Assembly: GCF_965284335.1 (NCBI RefSeq)
Contig: NZ_OZ260076.1
Reading direction: 5' to 3' (one strand)
DNA from: Tabrizicola_A sp965284335
GTDB lineage: Bacteria > Pseudomonadota > Alphaproteobacteria > Rhodobacterales > Rhodobacteraceae
Length of the DNA: 64,000 bases
Part shown: in pieces, positions 16,327-25,148 of the stretch
How the letters are laid out: every line of letters begins with the position of its first letter
Position numbering within the stretch: position 1 is the stretch's first letter
Notes under the pieces: generated by a model
What the model was told of the DNA's origin: nothing
Databases searched by the model: none
The model's input: the letters and a program-made list of their open reading frames with translations, nothing else
Position numbers and translations under genes: made by a program

Positions 16327-17148
16327 CTAGAGCCCCAGCATCCGACGAATATCCTGCGGCGTCGCCCCCTCGGCCCGATATTTCGCCAAGGCGCGGGCAT
16401 CGTCGCGCTTGGCCAGCCTTTTCCCCTGATCGTCGCGGATCAGGCGGTGGTGATGATAGCGGGGGGTGGGCAGGGCCAAAAGCCGCTGCAACACCACATG
16501 GATCGCTGTGGCGTCAAACAGATCTTGCCCACGCGTCACCTCGGTAATGCCTTGCGCGGCATCATCCACCACTACAGCGATGTGATAAGACGTGCCTATA
16601 TCGCGGCGTGCCAAAACGATGTCGCCTATGGTTTCCACCATTTGTGCTGTGGAATACTGATGGGTTCCGGCCTGTTCCCCGGTTTCGGTGAACTGCACCT
16701 CACCCAAAGCCGCTATGGCCGCCGCCATATCAAGGCGTAATGCGCCGCTTGCGCGCTGCTTTCTCCGGCAGGTTCCGGGATAGATCGGGCCATCGGGGCC
16801 AATCAGCGCAGCGCCTTCTTGCGGGGCTGAGAGGGCGGCCTTGATATCGCCGCGTGTGCAGGTGCAGTGATAGGTCACACCCATGTTGCACAAATGAACA
16901 AGCGCTGCATCATAGGCCCAAAGCCGGGTGGATTGGCGCATCACCGGGTTTTCCCAGTGCAGGCCAAGCCATTCCAAATCTTCAAAAATCGCGGCCTCAT
17001 AGCCGGGTTTGCAGCGTGGCTGATCGATGTCTTCGATCCGCAACAAGAACCTGTCGCCGCGCGCTGCCGCGATCAAGGCGGCATAGGCATGGCCAAGATG
17101 CAAAGGCCCGGTGGGCGAGGGCGCAAAGCGGGTTACGCGCTCAGCCAT
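16327..17148 (-). CDS. gluQ: glutamyl-Q tRNA(Asp) synthetase
   Basis: GluRS paralogue without an anticodon-binding domain that attaches glutamate to the queuosine at position 34 of tRNA-Asp. The 273-aa product has RFAPSPTGPLHLGHAYAA (HIGH motif), LLRIEDIDQPRCKPGYEAAI, and a zinc site YHCTCTRGD...YPGTCR (C-x-C...Y-x3-C). The KMSKS-like loop reads KRLAKRDDA. The length is that of GluQ rather than a full GluRS. Its start overlaps the end of trmFO by 16 bp, so the two tRNA-modification genes form one unit. Confidence 0.93.
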   Translation of the reverse strand: MAERVTRFAPSPTGPLHLGHAYAALIAAARGDRFLLRIEDIDQPRCKPGYEAAIFEDLEWLGLHWENPVMRQSTRLWAYDAALVHLCNMGVTYHCTCTRGDIKAALSAPQEGAALIGPDGPIYPGTCRRKQRASGALRLDMAAAIAALGEVQFTETGEQAGTHQYSTAQMVETIGDIVLARRDIGTSYHIAVVVDDAAQGITEVTRGQDLFDATAIHVVLQRLLALPTPRYHHHRLIRDDQGKRLAKRDDARALAKYRAEGATPQDIRRMLGL

Positions 17149-18464
17149 GCCTGAAACGAGCTCTTGGCGCGGTCTGTATAGGCTTTGTAGCGGTCCTTGC
17201 GGCCTCGCCGCCCGCCTTTGGCGTCAATCGGGGGGAAAAGGCCGAAGTTCACATTCATCGGCTGAAAGGTTTTCGCCTCGGCCCCGCCGGTGATATGGGT
17301 GACAAGCGCGCCCATGGCGGTGTCGGGGGGCGGTGGCGGCAGGGTGCGGCCAAGGATCTCGGCTGCCGCCATCCGACCGGCCAACAAGCCCATGGCGGCG
17401 GATTCCACATAACCCTCCACCCCCGTCACCTGTCCGGCAAAGCGGATATTGGGGCGCGAGCGCAGGCGCATCTGGTCATCCAGCAGCGTGGGTGAGTTCA
17501 GGAATGTGTTGCGATGGATGCCGCCAAGCCGCGCAAAACTGGCGTTCTCTAACCCGGGAATCATTTTGAAAACAGATGTTTGCGCGCCATACTTCATCTT
17601 GGTTTGAAAGCCGACGATGTTGTAAAGCGTGCCCAGCTTGTTGTCGCGGCGCAGCTGCACAACGGCATAAGGTTTTTCCGGCCGATGCGGATTGGTCAGC
17701 CCCACCGGCTTCATCGGGCCAAAGCGCAAGGTCTCGCGGCCCCGCTCGGCCATCACCTCAATCGGCAGACAGCCGTCGAAATAGCCCGCCGTCTCGCCCT
17801 CGTGAAACTCGGTTTTCTCGGCCGCCAGCAGGGCATCGATAAAGGCTTCATATTGGGCGCGGTCCATCGGGCAGTTCATATAGGCGGTCTGCTCTTCTGC
17901 CGTTTCGCCCTTGTCATAGCGCGATTGCATCCAAGCCACGGACATGTCCACGCTTTCGGCATAGACGATGGGCGCGATGGCGTCGAAAAACGCCAAGGCC
18001 TCGGCTCCGGTTTCCGCGCGGATGCTTTCGGCCAAAGCGCCCGAGGTCAAAGGCCCCGTCGCCACAATCCAACGCCCCTCGCGGGGAAGTTCGGCCACCT
18101 CGCCATAGCTGACCGAGATCAAGGGATGTGCCCGCAGCCGTTCGGTCACATATTCGGCAAACGGATCACGATCCACCGCCAAGGCCCCGCCCGCAGGCAG
18201 GCGGTGGCGTGTTGCGGCCTCCATCACCAGACCTTGGGCGGCGCGCATTTCCCAATGCAACAGCCCCACCGCATTGCGTTCATCGTCATCTGACCGAAAC
18301 GAATTCGAACAGACCATTTCGGCAAAATAGCCGGTGCGATGGGCAAAGGTGCCCACATCTGGGCGCATTTCGTGCAAGACCACCGGCACGCCCATCTCTG
18401 CGGCCTGCCAGGCGGCCTCGGACCCCGCCATGCCGCCACCAATGATATGAAGCGCTTCGGTCAT
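17133..18464 (-). CDS. trmFO: methylenetetrahydrofolate--tRNA-(uracil-5-)-methyltransferase TrmFO
   Basis: Folate- and FAD-dependent enzyme that makes ribothymidine (m5U54) in the tRNA T-loop. The product starts LHIIGGGMAGSEAAWQAAE (FAD-binding GxGxxG), continues with HEMRP and AEMVCSNSFRSDD, and later has VTGVEGYVESAAMGLLAGR and the C-terminal KDRYKAYTDRA. The frame opens five codons earlier at 18479. That earlier ATG belongs to a dispersed AGATGAAAGA element also found upstream of ilvN, so ATG 18464 is preferred (443 aa). Confidence 0.95.
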   Translation of the reverse strand: MTEALHIIGGGMAGSEAAWQAAEMGVPVVLHEMRPDVGTFAHRTGYFAEMVCSNSFRSDDDERNAVGLLHWEMRAAQGLVMEAATRHRLPAGGALAVDRDPFAEYVTERLRAHPLISVSYGEVAELPREGRWIVATGPLTSGALAESIRAETGAEALAFFDAIAPIVYAESVDMSVAWMQSRYDKGETAEEQTAYMNCPMDRAQYEAFIDALLAAEKTEFHEGETAGYFDGCLPIEVMAERGRETLRFGPMKPVGLTNPHRPEKPYAVVQLRRDNKLGTLYNIVGFQTKMKYGAQTSVFKMIPGLENASFARLGGIHRNTFLNSPTLLDDQMRLRSRPNIRFAGQVTGVEGYVESAAMGLLAGRMAAAEILGRTLPPPPPDTAMGALVTHITGGAEAKTFQPMNVNFGLFPPIDAKGGRRGRKDRYKAYTDRAKSSFQAWLSA

Positions 18465-18471
18465 CTTCTTG

Positions 18472-18513
18472 TCTTTCATCTTGGCCCAAATACCCCAGAG
18501 GGGGCCGGGGCTG
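18472..18513 (-). repeat. GGGGTATTT...AGATGAAAGA element upstream of trmFO
   Basis: On the minus strand a GC-rich block (CAGCCCCGGCCCCCTCTGG) runs into GGGTATTTGGGCCAAGATGAAAGA just before the trmFO start. The same layout precedes ilvN (28227-28285), and its GGGAGTATTT part recurs between eda and edd. Confidence 0.6.
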
Positions 18514-18553
18514 TGAAACCCCCGAGGCGCGATTGCCCAAAAGGCACATAGCG

Positions 18554-18856
18554 TTAGGACTGTCGCCTGAAAAGCCCCGCGCGGTGATCGGCCACAAATG
18601 CCACCGGGTCCGACAGATCAAAGCCCAAGCTGGCGGCTTTCAGAAAGAAGCCTTGCGCGGGTAGGCCATCGGACAGCCGCCCTTCGCAAAGGGCGGCGCG
18701 CAAGGGGCGGCCTGCCTGCGCGTCCTCTTCCATCATCGCCTCAAGCGCGGCGGTCAGGTCTTGCACCCGGCAACCCATCTCGCGCGCCAAGGCACCGTAG
18801 GTCACCGTTTGCCCCCGGCTGGCTAGATCGGCCAGCCGACTGGCCAGATCACTCAT
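18554..18856 (-). CDS. conserved-looking hypothetical protein, 100 aa
   Basis: The ATG at 18856 overlaps the gyrA stop (ATGAGTGA), so it is probably coupled to gyrA. The 100-aa product has an N-terminal winged-helix-like segment (LASRGQTVTYGALAREMG) reminiscent of the DNA-binding part of alkyltransferase-like proteins. It lacks any PCHR motif and is followed by an acidic helix and a C-terminal part (GLPAQGFFLKAASLGFDLSDPVAFVADHR). I do not recognise a named family. It could be a small DNA-associated protein, but that rests only on the weak HTH resemblance. Confidence 0.65.
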   Translation of the reverse strand: MSDLASRLADLASRGQTVTYGALAREMGCRVQDLTAALEAMMEEDAQAGRPLRAALCEGRLSDGLPAQGFFLKAASLGFDLSDPVAFVADHRAGLFRRQS

Positions 18857-21563
18857 CCTCGCCCTGTTCGGCCACGCGGGCGACCGACACCACCTCTTCC
18901 TCGGCGCCCACATTGAACACCCTGACCCCACCGGCCGAGCGTGAGCGGAACGAGATTTGGTCCACCGGCACCCGGATCGACTGGCCCGTGCTGGTGGCCA
19001 GCATGATCTGATCGCTGGCCGTCACGGGGAACGACGCGATGATCCGCCCGCCACGCGGGCCCGGCGAAATGGCTTTCACCCCCATGCCGCCACGTCCGCG
19101 CACCGGATAGTCATGGCTCGACGACAGTTTGCCCGATCCACCCTTGGTGATGGTCAGGATCAGATCTTCGGCCGCCGACATTTCGGCATAGCGTTCAGGG
19201 GAAAGCTGGCCTGCGGCCACGCCGTCGTCTTCGTCATCGGCCTCATCCTCGGTCACGCCCGCCATCAGGCGGCGCTGCTTGAGATAGGCCGCGCGTTCGT
19301 CCGCCTCGGCATCAAAGTGGCGGATGATCGCCATCGAGACCACGCTATCGCCTTCGGCCAGCCGGATGCCGCGCACCCCTGTCGAGCCGCGCGATTTGAA
19401 GACGCGGATTTCTTGGGTCGAGAAGCGAATGGCGCGGCCAAGTTCGGTGACCAGCATCACATCATCCGTCTCACCCGCAATGGCGGCATTCACCAGCGTG
19501 ACACCCTCGGGCAGTTTCATGGCGATTTTGCCGTTGCGCATGACATTGGTGAAATCGCTAAGATCGTTTTGGCGCACATCGCCATCAGAGGTGGCAAAGA
19601 CGATTTGCAGCTTTTCCCAATCCGCCTCGGGCGCGTCCACCGGCATCAGGGCTGCGATGCTCACCCCTTGCTCGATCGGCAGGATATTGACCATGGCCTT
19701 GCCCTTGGCGGTGCGCCCTGCCAACGGCAGACGCCAGGTTTTCAGCTTGTAGACCATGCCATTGGTGGTGAAGAACAGCAAAGGCGTGTGGGTATTGGCC
19801 ACAAACAGCGTGGTCACCACATCGTCTTCTTTGGTGGCCATGCTGGCCAGACCCTTGCCGCCACGGTTCTGGGCGCGGAATTCGGCCAGATTGGTGCGTT
19901 TGATATAGCCGCCGCTCGTGATGGTGACGACCATATCCTCGCGCTCGATCAGGTCTTCGTCGTCCATATCGCCGGCCCAATCGACAATCTCGGTGCGGCG
20001 CGGCACGGCGAACATCGACTTCACCTCGCGCAACTCGTCCGAGATGATCGCCATGATCCGATCACGCGAGCCGAGGATATCAAGGTAATCCTTGATCTTG
20101 GCGGCCAGTTCTTCCAGCTCGTCCGTGACTTCCTTGACGCCAAGCTGGGTCAGGCGTTGCAGACGCAGGTCCAAAATGGCGCGGGCTTGGATCTCCGAGA
20201 GGTTATAGGTGCCGTCCTCGTTGATCGTATGGCTGGGATCGTCGATCAGCCGGATGAAGGGGGCAATCTCATGGGCGGGCCAGCGCCGCGTCATGAGTTT
20301 CTCGCGCGCCTCGGCGGCATCGGCTGAGGAGCGGATGGTTTTCACCACCTCATCGACGTTCGACACGGCGACCGCCAGACCGCAGAGCACATGGCTGCGC
20401 TCGCGCGCTTTGCGCAGTTCAAAGGCGGTGCGGCGGGCCACCACTTCCTCGCGGAAGGTGATGAAATAGCTAAGGAAATCGCGCAAGGTCAGCTGTTCGG
20501 GGCGTCCGCCGTTCAAGGCCAGCATGTTGCAGCCGAACGAGGTTTGCATCGGGCTAAAGCGGTAAAGCTGGTTCAAGACCACATCAGGCGTTGCATCGCG
20601 CTTGAGCTCGATCACCACGCGAACACCGATCCGGTCGGATTCATCGGCGACGTTGGAAATGCCCTCAATCTTCTTGTCGCGCACCATTTCGGCGATGATT
20701 TCGATCATCCGCGCCTTGTTCACCTGATAGGGGATCTCATCGACGATGATGGCCCAGCGGTCTTTGCGGATTTCTTCCACATGGGTTTTGGCGCGGATGA
20801 TGACGCTGCCGCGCCCCTCAAGATAGGCTTTGCGCGCGCCGGACCGGCCCAGAATGGTGGCGCCGGTCGGGAAATCGGGGGCAGGGATGATCTCCATCAG
20901 CTGTTCCATGCTGATATCGGGATTGTCGATCATCGCCAGCGTGCCGTCGATCACCTCGCCCAAGTTATGCGGCGGGATGCGGGTGGCCATGCCGACGGCG
21001 ATGCCTTCGGCGCCATTGACCAGCATGTTCGGAAAGCGCGCCGGAAGAACCGTGGGCTCGCGGTCTTTGCCGTCGTAATTGTCTTGAAACTCAACCGTTT
21101 CCTTGTCGATATCGGCCAGAAGGAAGGCGGCGGGCTTGTCCATCCTGACTTCGGTATAGCGCATGGCCGCGGCCGTATCGCCATCCATCGAGCCAAAGTT
21201 GCCCTGACCATCAAGGAGTTTGAGCGACATGCTGAACGGCTGCGCCATCCGCACGAGGGCATCATAGATCGCGCTGTCGCCATGCGGGTGGTATTTCCCC
21301 ATCGTATCGCCCACCGGACGGGCCGATTTGCGATAGGGCTTGTCATGCGTGTTGCCTGATTCCTGCATGGCAAAAAGGATGCGGCGGTGGACGGGTTTCA
21401 GCCCGTCGCGCAGGTCAGGAATGGCGCGGCTGACGATCACGCTCATCGCGTAATCGAGATAGGCCGTCTTCATTTCATCGACGATGTCGATCTGGGGGCC
21501 GTCATAGGCGGGACGTTCGGGCATTTCGCCTGCGGTTTCAATGTCTTCCGGGGTATCGCTCAC
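18849..21563 (-). CDS. gyrA: DNA gyrase subunit A
   Basis: Catalytic subunit of type II topoisomerase introducing negative supercoils. The 904-aa product has the N-terminal DLRDGLKPVHRRILFAM and catalytic Tyr136 in AMRYTEVRM. The quinolone region is HPHGDSAIYDALVRMAQPF, with Ser97 and Asp101 in the positions of E. coli Ser83 and Asp87, so it is wild-type and not resistant at these sites. The C-terminal beta-propeller carries a GyrA box QNRGGKG (canonical QRRGGKG). A roughly 20-residue acidic insertion (TEDEADDEDDG) interrupts the propeller. Confidence 0.98.
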   Translation of the reverse strand: MSDTPEDIETAGEMPERPAYDGPQIDIVDEMKTAYLDYAMSVIVSRAIPDLRDGLKPVHRRILFAMQESGNTHDKPYRKSARPVGDTMGKYHPHGDSAIYDALVRMAQPFSMSLKLLDGQGNFGSMDGDTAAAMRYTEVRMDKPAAFLLADIDKETVEFQDNYDGKDREPTVLPARFPNMLVNGAEGIAVGMATRIPPHNLGEVIDGTLAMIDNPDISMEQLMEIIPAPDFPTGATILGRSGARKAYLEGRGSVIIRAKTHVEEIRKDRWAIIVDEIPYQVNKARMIEIIAEMVRDKKIEGISNVADESDRIGVRVVIELKRDATPDVVLNQLYRFSPMQTSFGCNMLALNGGRPEQLTLRDFLSYFITFREEVVARRTAFELRKARERSHVLCGLAVAVSNVDEVVKTIRSSADAAEAREKLMTRRWPAHEIAPFIRLIDDPSHTINEDGTYNLSEIQARAILDLRLQRLTQLGVKEVTDELEELAAKIKDYLDILGSRDRIMAIISDELREVKSMFAVPRRTEIVDWAGDMDDEDLIEREDMVVTITSGGYIKRTNLAEFRAQNRGGKGLASMATKEDDVVTTLFVANTHTPLLFFTTNGMVYKLKTWRLPLAGRTAKGKAMVNILPIEQGVSIAALMPVDAPEADWEKLQIVFATSDGDVRQNDLSDFTNVMRNGKIAMKLPEGVTLVNAAIAGETDDVMLVTELGRAIRFSTQEIRVFKSRGSTGVRGIRLAEGDSVVSMAIIRHFDAEADERAAYLKQRRLMAGVTEDEADDEDDGVAAGQLSPERYAEMSAAEDLILTITKGGSGKLSSSHDYPVRGRGGMGVKAISPGPRGGRIIASFPVTASDQIMLATSTGQSIRVPVDQISFRSRSAGGVRVFNVGAEEEVVSVARVAEQGEDE

Positions 21564-21646
21564 GTCACGCCGCCTTGCCTGTGGGGTCTAGATATTGGTA
21601 GTGGTTTTCTACACCAATCAAGCCATGGTATGCAAGGATCGGGGTC

Positions 21647-21711
21647 GCTCCTCGTCGACTTCGTCGCTCGTCGCGGGGATCCGACGAGAAGACGCAGTCG
21701 CCCGAGGAGGG
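21647..21711. repeat. CTCCTCGTCG-type imperfect inverted repeat upstream of gyrA
   Basis: GCTCCTCGTCG at 21647-21657 is followed by CGTCGCTCGTCG, then CGACGAG and CGAGGAG copies in inverted orientation. It belongs to the same family as 32785-32847, 37719-37797 and 45970-46033. It lies between ocd (-) and the gyrA start (-). Confidence 0.6.
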
Positions 21712-21715
21712 CCGG

Positions 21716-22759
21716 TCAGGCCGCGCGCATCAGCATGCCAAACAAATCACGCGGGTCATCTGGATCGGCGATCATGTCCAGCTGATCGGCCAGACCAAGG
21801 GACGCGAGCTTGCCAAGCACATAGCGCAGCGCTGAAAAATCTTCGATGGCAAAGCCGACGGAGTCAAACAAGGTGACGTCACGCGCCGCCCTGCGGCCTG
21901 CCGCCGTGCCAGCGATGACCTGCCAAAGTTCGGTCACTGGAAAATTGGGGTCCATCTGCTGAATTTCGCCCTCAATCCGGGTCTGGGGCGGGTATTCGAC
22001 AAAAACCGAGGCGCGGGTCAGAATATCCTTGTGGAGTTCCGTCTTGCCGGGGCAATCGCCGCCCACTGCGTTGATATGCACGCCTGCGCCGACCATGTTG
22101 TCGGTCAGGATCGTGGCATATTGCTTGTCGGCGGTCACCGTGGTGATGATCTCGGCCCCCAAAATCGCCTGCTCGGCACTGTCACAGCTGACCACCTTTA
22201 ACCCACAGCCCGCCAGATTGGCCGCGCATTTGGCGCTGGCTGCGGGGTCAATGTCGTAAAGCCGGATCTCTGAAATCCCGCAGACCGCCTTGAAGGCCAG
22301 CGCCTGAAATTCCGCCTGCGCGCCATTGCCAATCAGCGCCATGGTCTTGGCCCCTTTTGGGGCCAGCCATTTGGCCGCCATCGCGCTGGTCGCGGCGGTG
22401 CGCAATGCGGTCAGGATGGTCATTTCGCTGAGAAGAAGCGGATAGCCCGTGGCGACATCGGCCAAAAGTCCAAAGGCCGTGACCGTTTGCAAGCCCCGCT
22501 TCATGTTCGACGGATGACCGTTGACGTATTTGAACCCATAGGTTTCACCGTCGGACGTGGGCATGAGTTCGATCACCCCCACATCCGAGTGGCTCGCCAC
22601 GCGCGGGGTTTTGTCAAACAAGGGCCAGCGGCGGAAATCGGCCTCGATCTCGGCGGCAAGGTCGATCATCACCTGCTCGACGCCGATGGCATGGACGAGT
22701 TTCATCATGTTGGCGACCGAAACGAAGGGCACATAGGCTTGTTTTGAGGGGGACATCAT
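21716..22759 (-). CDS. ocd: ornithine cyclodeaminase
   Basis: NAD-dependent enzyme converting ornithine to proline with loss of ammonia; mu-crystallin family. The 347-aa product has KYVNGHPSNMKRGLQTVTAFG (substrate site), the Rossmann motif ALIGNGAQAEFQALAF, TALRTAATSAMAAKWLA, and HINAVGGDCPGKTEL. The start ATGATG at 22759 follows the arginase stop by one base, with GGAG 8 bp upstream inside the arginase end. Together with arginase it gives arginine to ornithine to proline plus urea. Confidence 0.92.
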   Translation of the reverse strand: MMSPSKQAYVPFVSVANMMKLVHAIGVEQVMIDLAAEIEADFRRWPLFDKTPRVASHSDVGVIELMPTSDGETYGFKYVNGHPSNMKRGLQTVTAFGLLADVATGYPLLLSEMTILTALRTAATSAMAAKWLAPKGAKTMALIGNGAQAEFQALAFKAVCGISEIRLYDIDPAASAKCAANLAGCGLKVVSCDSAEQAILGAEIITTVTADKQYATILTDNMVGAGVHINAVGGDCPGKTELHKDILTRASVFVEYPPQTRIEGEIQQMDPNFPVTELWQVIAGTAAGRRAARDVTLFDSVGFAIEDFSALRYVLGKLASLGLADQLDMIADPDDPRDLFGMLMRAA

Positions 22760-22760
22760 C

Positions 22761-23684
22761 TCAGAAACTCCGGGTCGGGCGGTCAAAGACCTTGCGGCCC
22801 ATCATCGAACCGACAAGTTCCACCATCAGCTTGGCCGTGCGGCCGCGCTCATCTAGGAAAGGGTTGAGTTCGACAAGGTCGAGCGAGGTGACAAGCCCGC
22901 TTTCGTGCAAAAGCTCCATCACCAGATGCGCCTCACGGAAGGTCGCGCCACCGGGCACCGTGGTGCCAACGGCGGGCGCGATGGAGGGGTCAAGGAAATC
23001 GACATCCAAGGACACATGCAGCATCCCACCCGCCGCATGCACAAGGGCCAGAAACTCGCGCAAGGGGGCGACAATGCCGCGCTCGTCCAACACGCGCATG
23101 TCATTGATCGCGATATCGGCCTTGAGCAAAGCGGCATGTTCCGCCGGATCGACCGAGCGGATGCCGAAGAGGCAAATCCGTTCCGGGGCAATGGGTTCGG
23201 GGAAGGTGGGGAAGGCGTCAAACCCGTCGCGCCCGGCGATATAGGCCACGGGCGTGCCGTGCAGATTGCCGCTGGTGGTGGTAAGCGGCGTGTGGAAATC
23301 GGAATGGGCATCCAGCCACAGAAGGAAGAGGGGCCGGTCCTGCCGTTTGGCAAAGCTGGCCGCCCCCGCCACCGATCCCAAGGCAAGGCTGTGATCGCCG
23401 CCGAGAATAATCGGCATGCCGCCCTGGCTGAGCGCGTCATCCACCCGGTCGGCCAGCGCCTGCGTCCAGCCAAGGACCCGGTCCAGATCATGCACGGCAG
23501 GGTTGGGGCAGGGGGCGGCTGTCACCGCAGCCGGGGTCAGATCGCCCCAATCTTCCACCCCATGGCCCAATTCGGCAATCGCACCCGCCAGCCCCGCCAC
23601 GCGATAGGCCGCAGGCCCCATCACACAGCCCGCGCGGCGCTGGCCTTCGTCAATCGGTGCGCCGATCAGGATGCAGTTGGGCAT
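22761..23684 (-). CDS. rocF: arginase
   Basis: Binuclear manganese enzyme hydrolysing arginine to ornithine and urea. The 307-aa product shows all metal-binding motifs: GGDHSLALGS, WLDAHSDFHT and SLDVDFLDPSIAPAVGT, with the downstream Glu in SLDLVELNPFLD. It is cotranscribed with ocd (1-bp gap) and faces an Lrp/AsnC regulator gene, the usual arrangement for an amino-acid-responsive catabolic operon. Confidence 0.95.
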   Translation of the reverse strand: MPNCILIGAPIDEGQRRAGCVMGPAAYRVAGLAGAIAELGHGVEDWGDLTPAAVTAAPCPNPAVHDLDRVLGWTQALADRVDDALSQGGMPIILGGDHSLALGSVAGAASFAKRQDRPLFLLWLDAHSDFHTPLTTTSGNLHGTPVAYIAGRDGFDAFPTFPEPIAPERICLFGIRSVDPAEHAALLKADIAINDMRVLDERGIVAPLREFLALVHAAGGMLHVSLDVDFLDPSIAPAVGTTVPGGATFREAHLVMELLHESGLVTSLDLVELNPFLDERGRTAKLMVELVGSMMGRKVFDRPTRSF

Positions 23685-23720
23685 GAGTGGTCTCCTTGAT
23701 GATGGGGAAATTCTTGCGCC

Positions 23721-23756
23721 AAGTGGTGACGAATCCTAGCGCCATTTGAACCACTT
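23721..23756. promoter_or_regulatory. inverted repeat AAGTGGT/ACCACTT between arginase and lrp genes
   Basis: AAGTGGT (23721-23727) and ACCACTT (23750-23756) form a 7-bp dyad separated by 22 bp, centred in the divergent promoter region. It is a candidate Lrp/AsnC regulator site controlling both directions. Based on sequence symmetry and gene context only. Confidence 0.45.
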
Positions 23757-23797
23757 TGTTAAAGGCTTTGTCCGAAACGGTGACAGGATTGCGCATC

Positions 23798-24229
23798 ATG
23801 GACGATACGGATCAAAGGTTGATTGCAGAGCTGCGCCGCGATGGGCGCGCGGCCTTGTCCGAATTGGCCGATCGCTTGGGGCTTTCGCGCGCCACGGTGC
23901 GCAGCCGGATGGAGCGGCTGACCGAGCGGGGGGAAATCGCCGGGTTTACCGTGCTGACCCGTTCAGATGTGACCGCCGCCCCGGTGCGCGGGCTGATCAT
24001 GATCGGGATTGAGGGCAAGGGTGGCGAGAAGGTGATGGCGCGGCTGGCGGGCATTCCGGCGGTGCTGGCGGTGCATTCGACCAATGGCAAATGGGATTTG
24101 ATTGCGGAACTGGCGACCCAGACGTTGTTGGAATTGGACGAGGTGATCTACCGCATCCGCTCGATCGAAGGCGTGGTGACGAGCGAGACCAACCTTTTGT
24201 TGTCCACGCGCAAGGCGGGGCGGAAGTAG
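23798..24229 (+). CDS. Lrp/AsnC family transcriptional regulator
   Basis: The 143-aa protein has an N-terminal helix-turn-helix (DDTDQRLIAELRRDGRAALSELADRLGLSRATVRSRMERL) and a C-terminal RAM/effector-binding domain (VRGLIMIGIEGKGGEKVMARL...VHSTNGKWDLIAELATQTLLELDEVI). ATG 23798 gives the conserved start; the frame opens 14 codons earlier. It is divergent from arginase-ocd and is most likely the arginine- or ornithine-responsive activator of that operon. A symmetric element lies in the shared intergenic region. Confidence 0.92.
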   Translation: MDDTDQRLIAELRRDGRAALSELADRLGLSRATVRSRMERLTERGEIAGFTVLTRSDVTAAPVRGLIMIGIEGKGGEKVMARLAGIPAVLAVHSTNGKWDLIAELATQTLLELDEVIYRIRSIEGVVTSETNLLLSTRKAGRK

Positions 24230-24297
24230 CCGGAGTTTTGCAAAACTCCGGACCGATTTCTGCGCAGAAATCGGCCAAATTTCTTGCAAGAAATTTG
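24230..24297. repeat. three consecutive perfect 22-bp palindromes
   Basis: Perfect palindromes at 24230-24251 (half CCGGAGTTTTG), 24253-24274 (half CCGATTTCTGC) and 24276-24297 (half CAAATTTCTTG) stand 1 bp apart. They fill the gap between the convergent lrp and enoyl-CoA hydratase stops. The first two resemble the palindromes at 8253-8297 and 16283-16325. This could be a bidirectional terminator or a stable RNA end. Confidence 0.85.
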
Positions 24298-24305
24298 CGG
24301 CAGCC

Positions 24306-25082
24306 TTAGCTGCCGGTGAACCGTGCGGCGCGCTTTTCCAAGAACGCCGCAACCCCTTTGCGGAAATCCTGTGTCTGGCCGCAAGCGCCTTGCAGCCGCG
24401 CCTCAAGCGCCAGCTGAGCGTCAAGGTCATTGCCGAAACTCGCCCGCAGCATCGCTTTCACCCCGCGATAGGCCAGGCCAGGCCCGGCTGCGAGTTGGCC
24501 CGCACGGGCGCGGATATGGTCGGCAAAGCCCTGATCGGGCACGGCCTCATAGATCATGCCCCAGTCAGCCGCCTGCCGCGCGCTGATCTTGTCGCCAAAC
24601 AGCATCGCCCCCATGGCCCGCGCCATCCCGATCTGGCGCGGCAGCCAGTAGGAGCCACCGGCATCCGGCACAAGGCCGATGCGGGTAAAGGCCTGAATGA
24701 AGCTGGCGCTTTCGGCGGCAATCACGATATCGGCGGCCAGCGCCAGATTGGCCCCGGCACCCGCCGCCGCCCCGTTCACGGCGGCAATGGGCGGGATCGG
24801 GCTGTCGGTGATCGCCTTGATCATCGGCACATATTCGTCGTTCAGGATCCGCTCGAGGTCGAAAGATCCGATTTGCCCCGCATCTTGCAGATCTTGCCCG
24901 GAACAAAAGGCCCGTCCTGCCCCCGTCAGAACCAAGACCCGCGCCTCAGATTGCGTCTGAGCCAAGGCGGCCAACAGCTCGGCACGCAGGGTTTGCGACA
25001 GGGCATTCATCACCTCGGGTCGGTTCAGGGTGATCGTGGCGATGCCATCGGTCAGATCATAGCTTAACGACTGAAAGGACAT
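24306..25082 (-). CDS. enoyl-CoA hydratase/isomerase family protein (PaaG-like)
   Basis: Crotonase-fold protein of 258 aa. It has the oxyanion-hole segments GAGRAFCSGQDL and NGAAAGAGANLALAADIVIA, and GLVPDAGGSYWLPR, where Asp occupies the catalytic position typical of PaaG-type isomerases rather than the Glu pair of classical hydratases. It closely resembles 2-(1,2-epoxy-1,2-dihydrophenyl)acetyl-CoA isomerase, but no other phenylacetate genes are nearby. It lies 66 bp downstream of ccmH on the same strand. Exact substrate unresolved. Confidence 0.85.
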   Translation of the reverse strand: MSFQSLSYDLTDGIATITLNRPEVMNALSQTLRAELLAALAQTQSEARVLVLTGAGRAFCSGQDLQDAGQIGSFDLERILNDEYVPMIKAITDSPIPPIAAVNGAAAGAGANLALAADIVIAAESASFIQAFTRIGLVPDAGGSYWLPRQIGMARAMGAMLFGDKISARQAADWGMIYEAVPDQGFADHIRARAGQLAAGPGLAYRGVKAMLRASFGNDLDAQLALEARLQGACGQTQDFRKGVAAFLEKRAARFTGS

Positions 25083-25148
25083 GCGATCTCCCGTGCTGTG
25101 CGATCGCAGTTTAGCTCTGCCACCGCGCCAGACCAGCGCAACCTCGCG

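Noticed and set aside
19000..21359. Long + strand frames opposite gyrA (for example 18957-20327 and 20391-21359)
   Set aside because: Shadows of gyrA, rich in His, Gly and Arg, with no domain signal.
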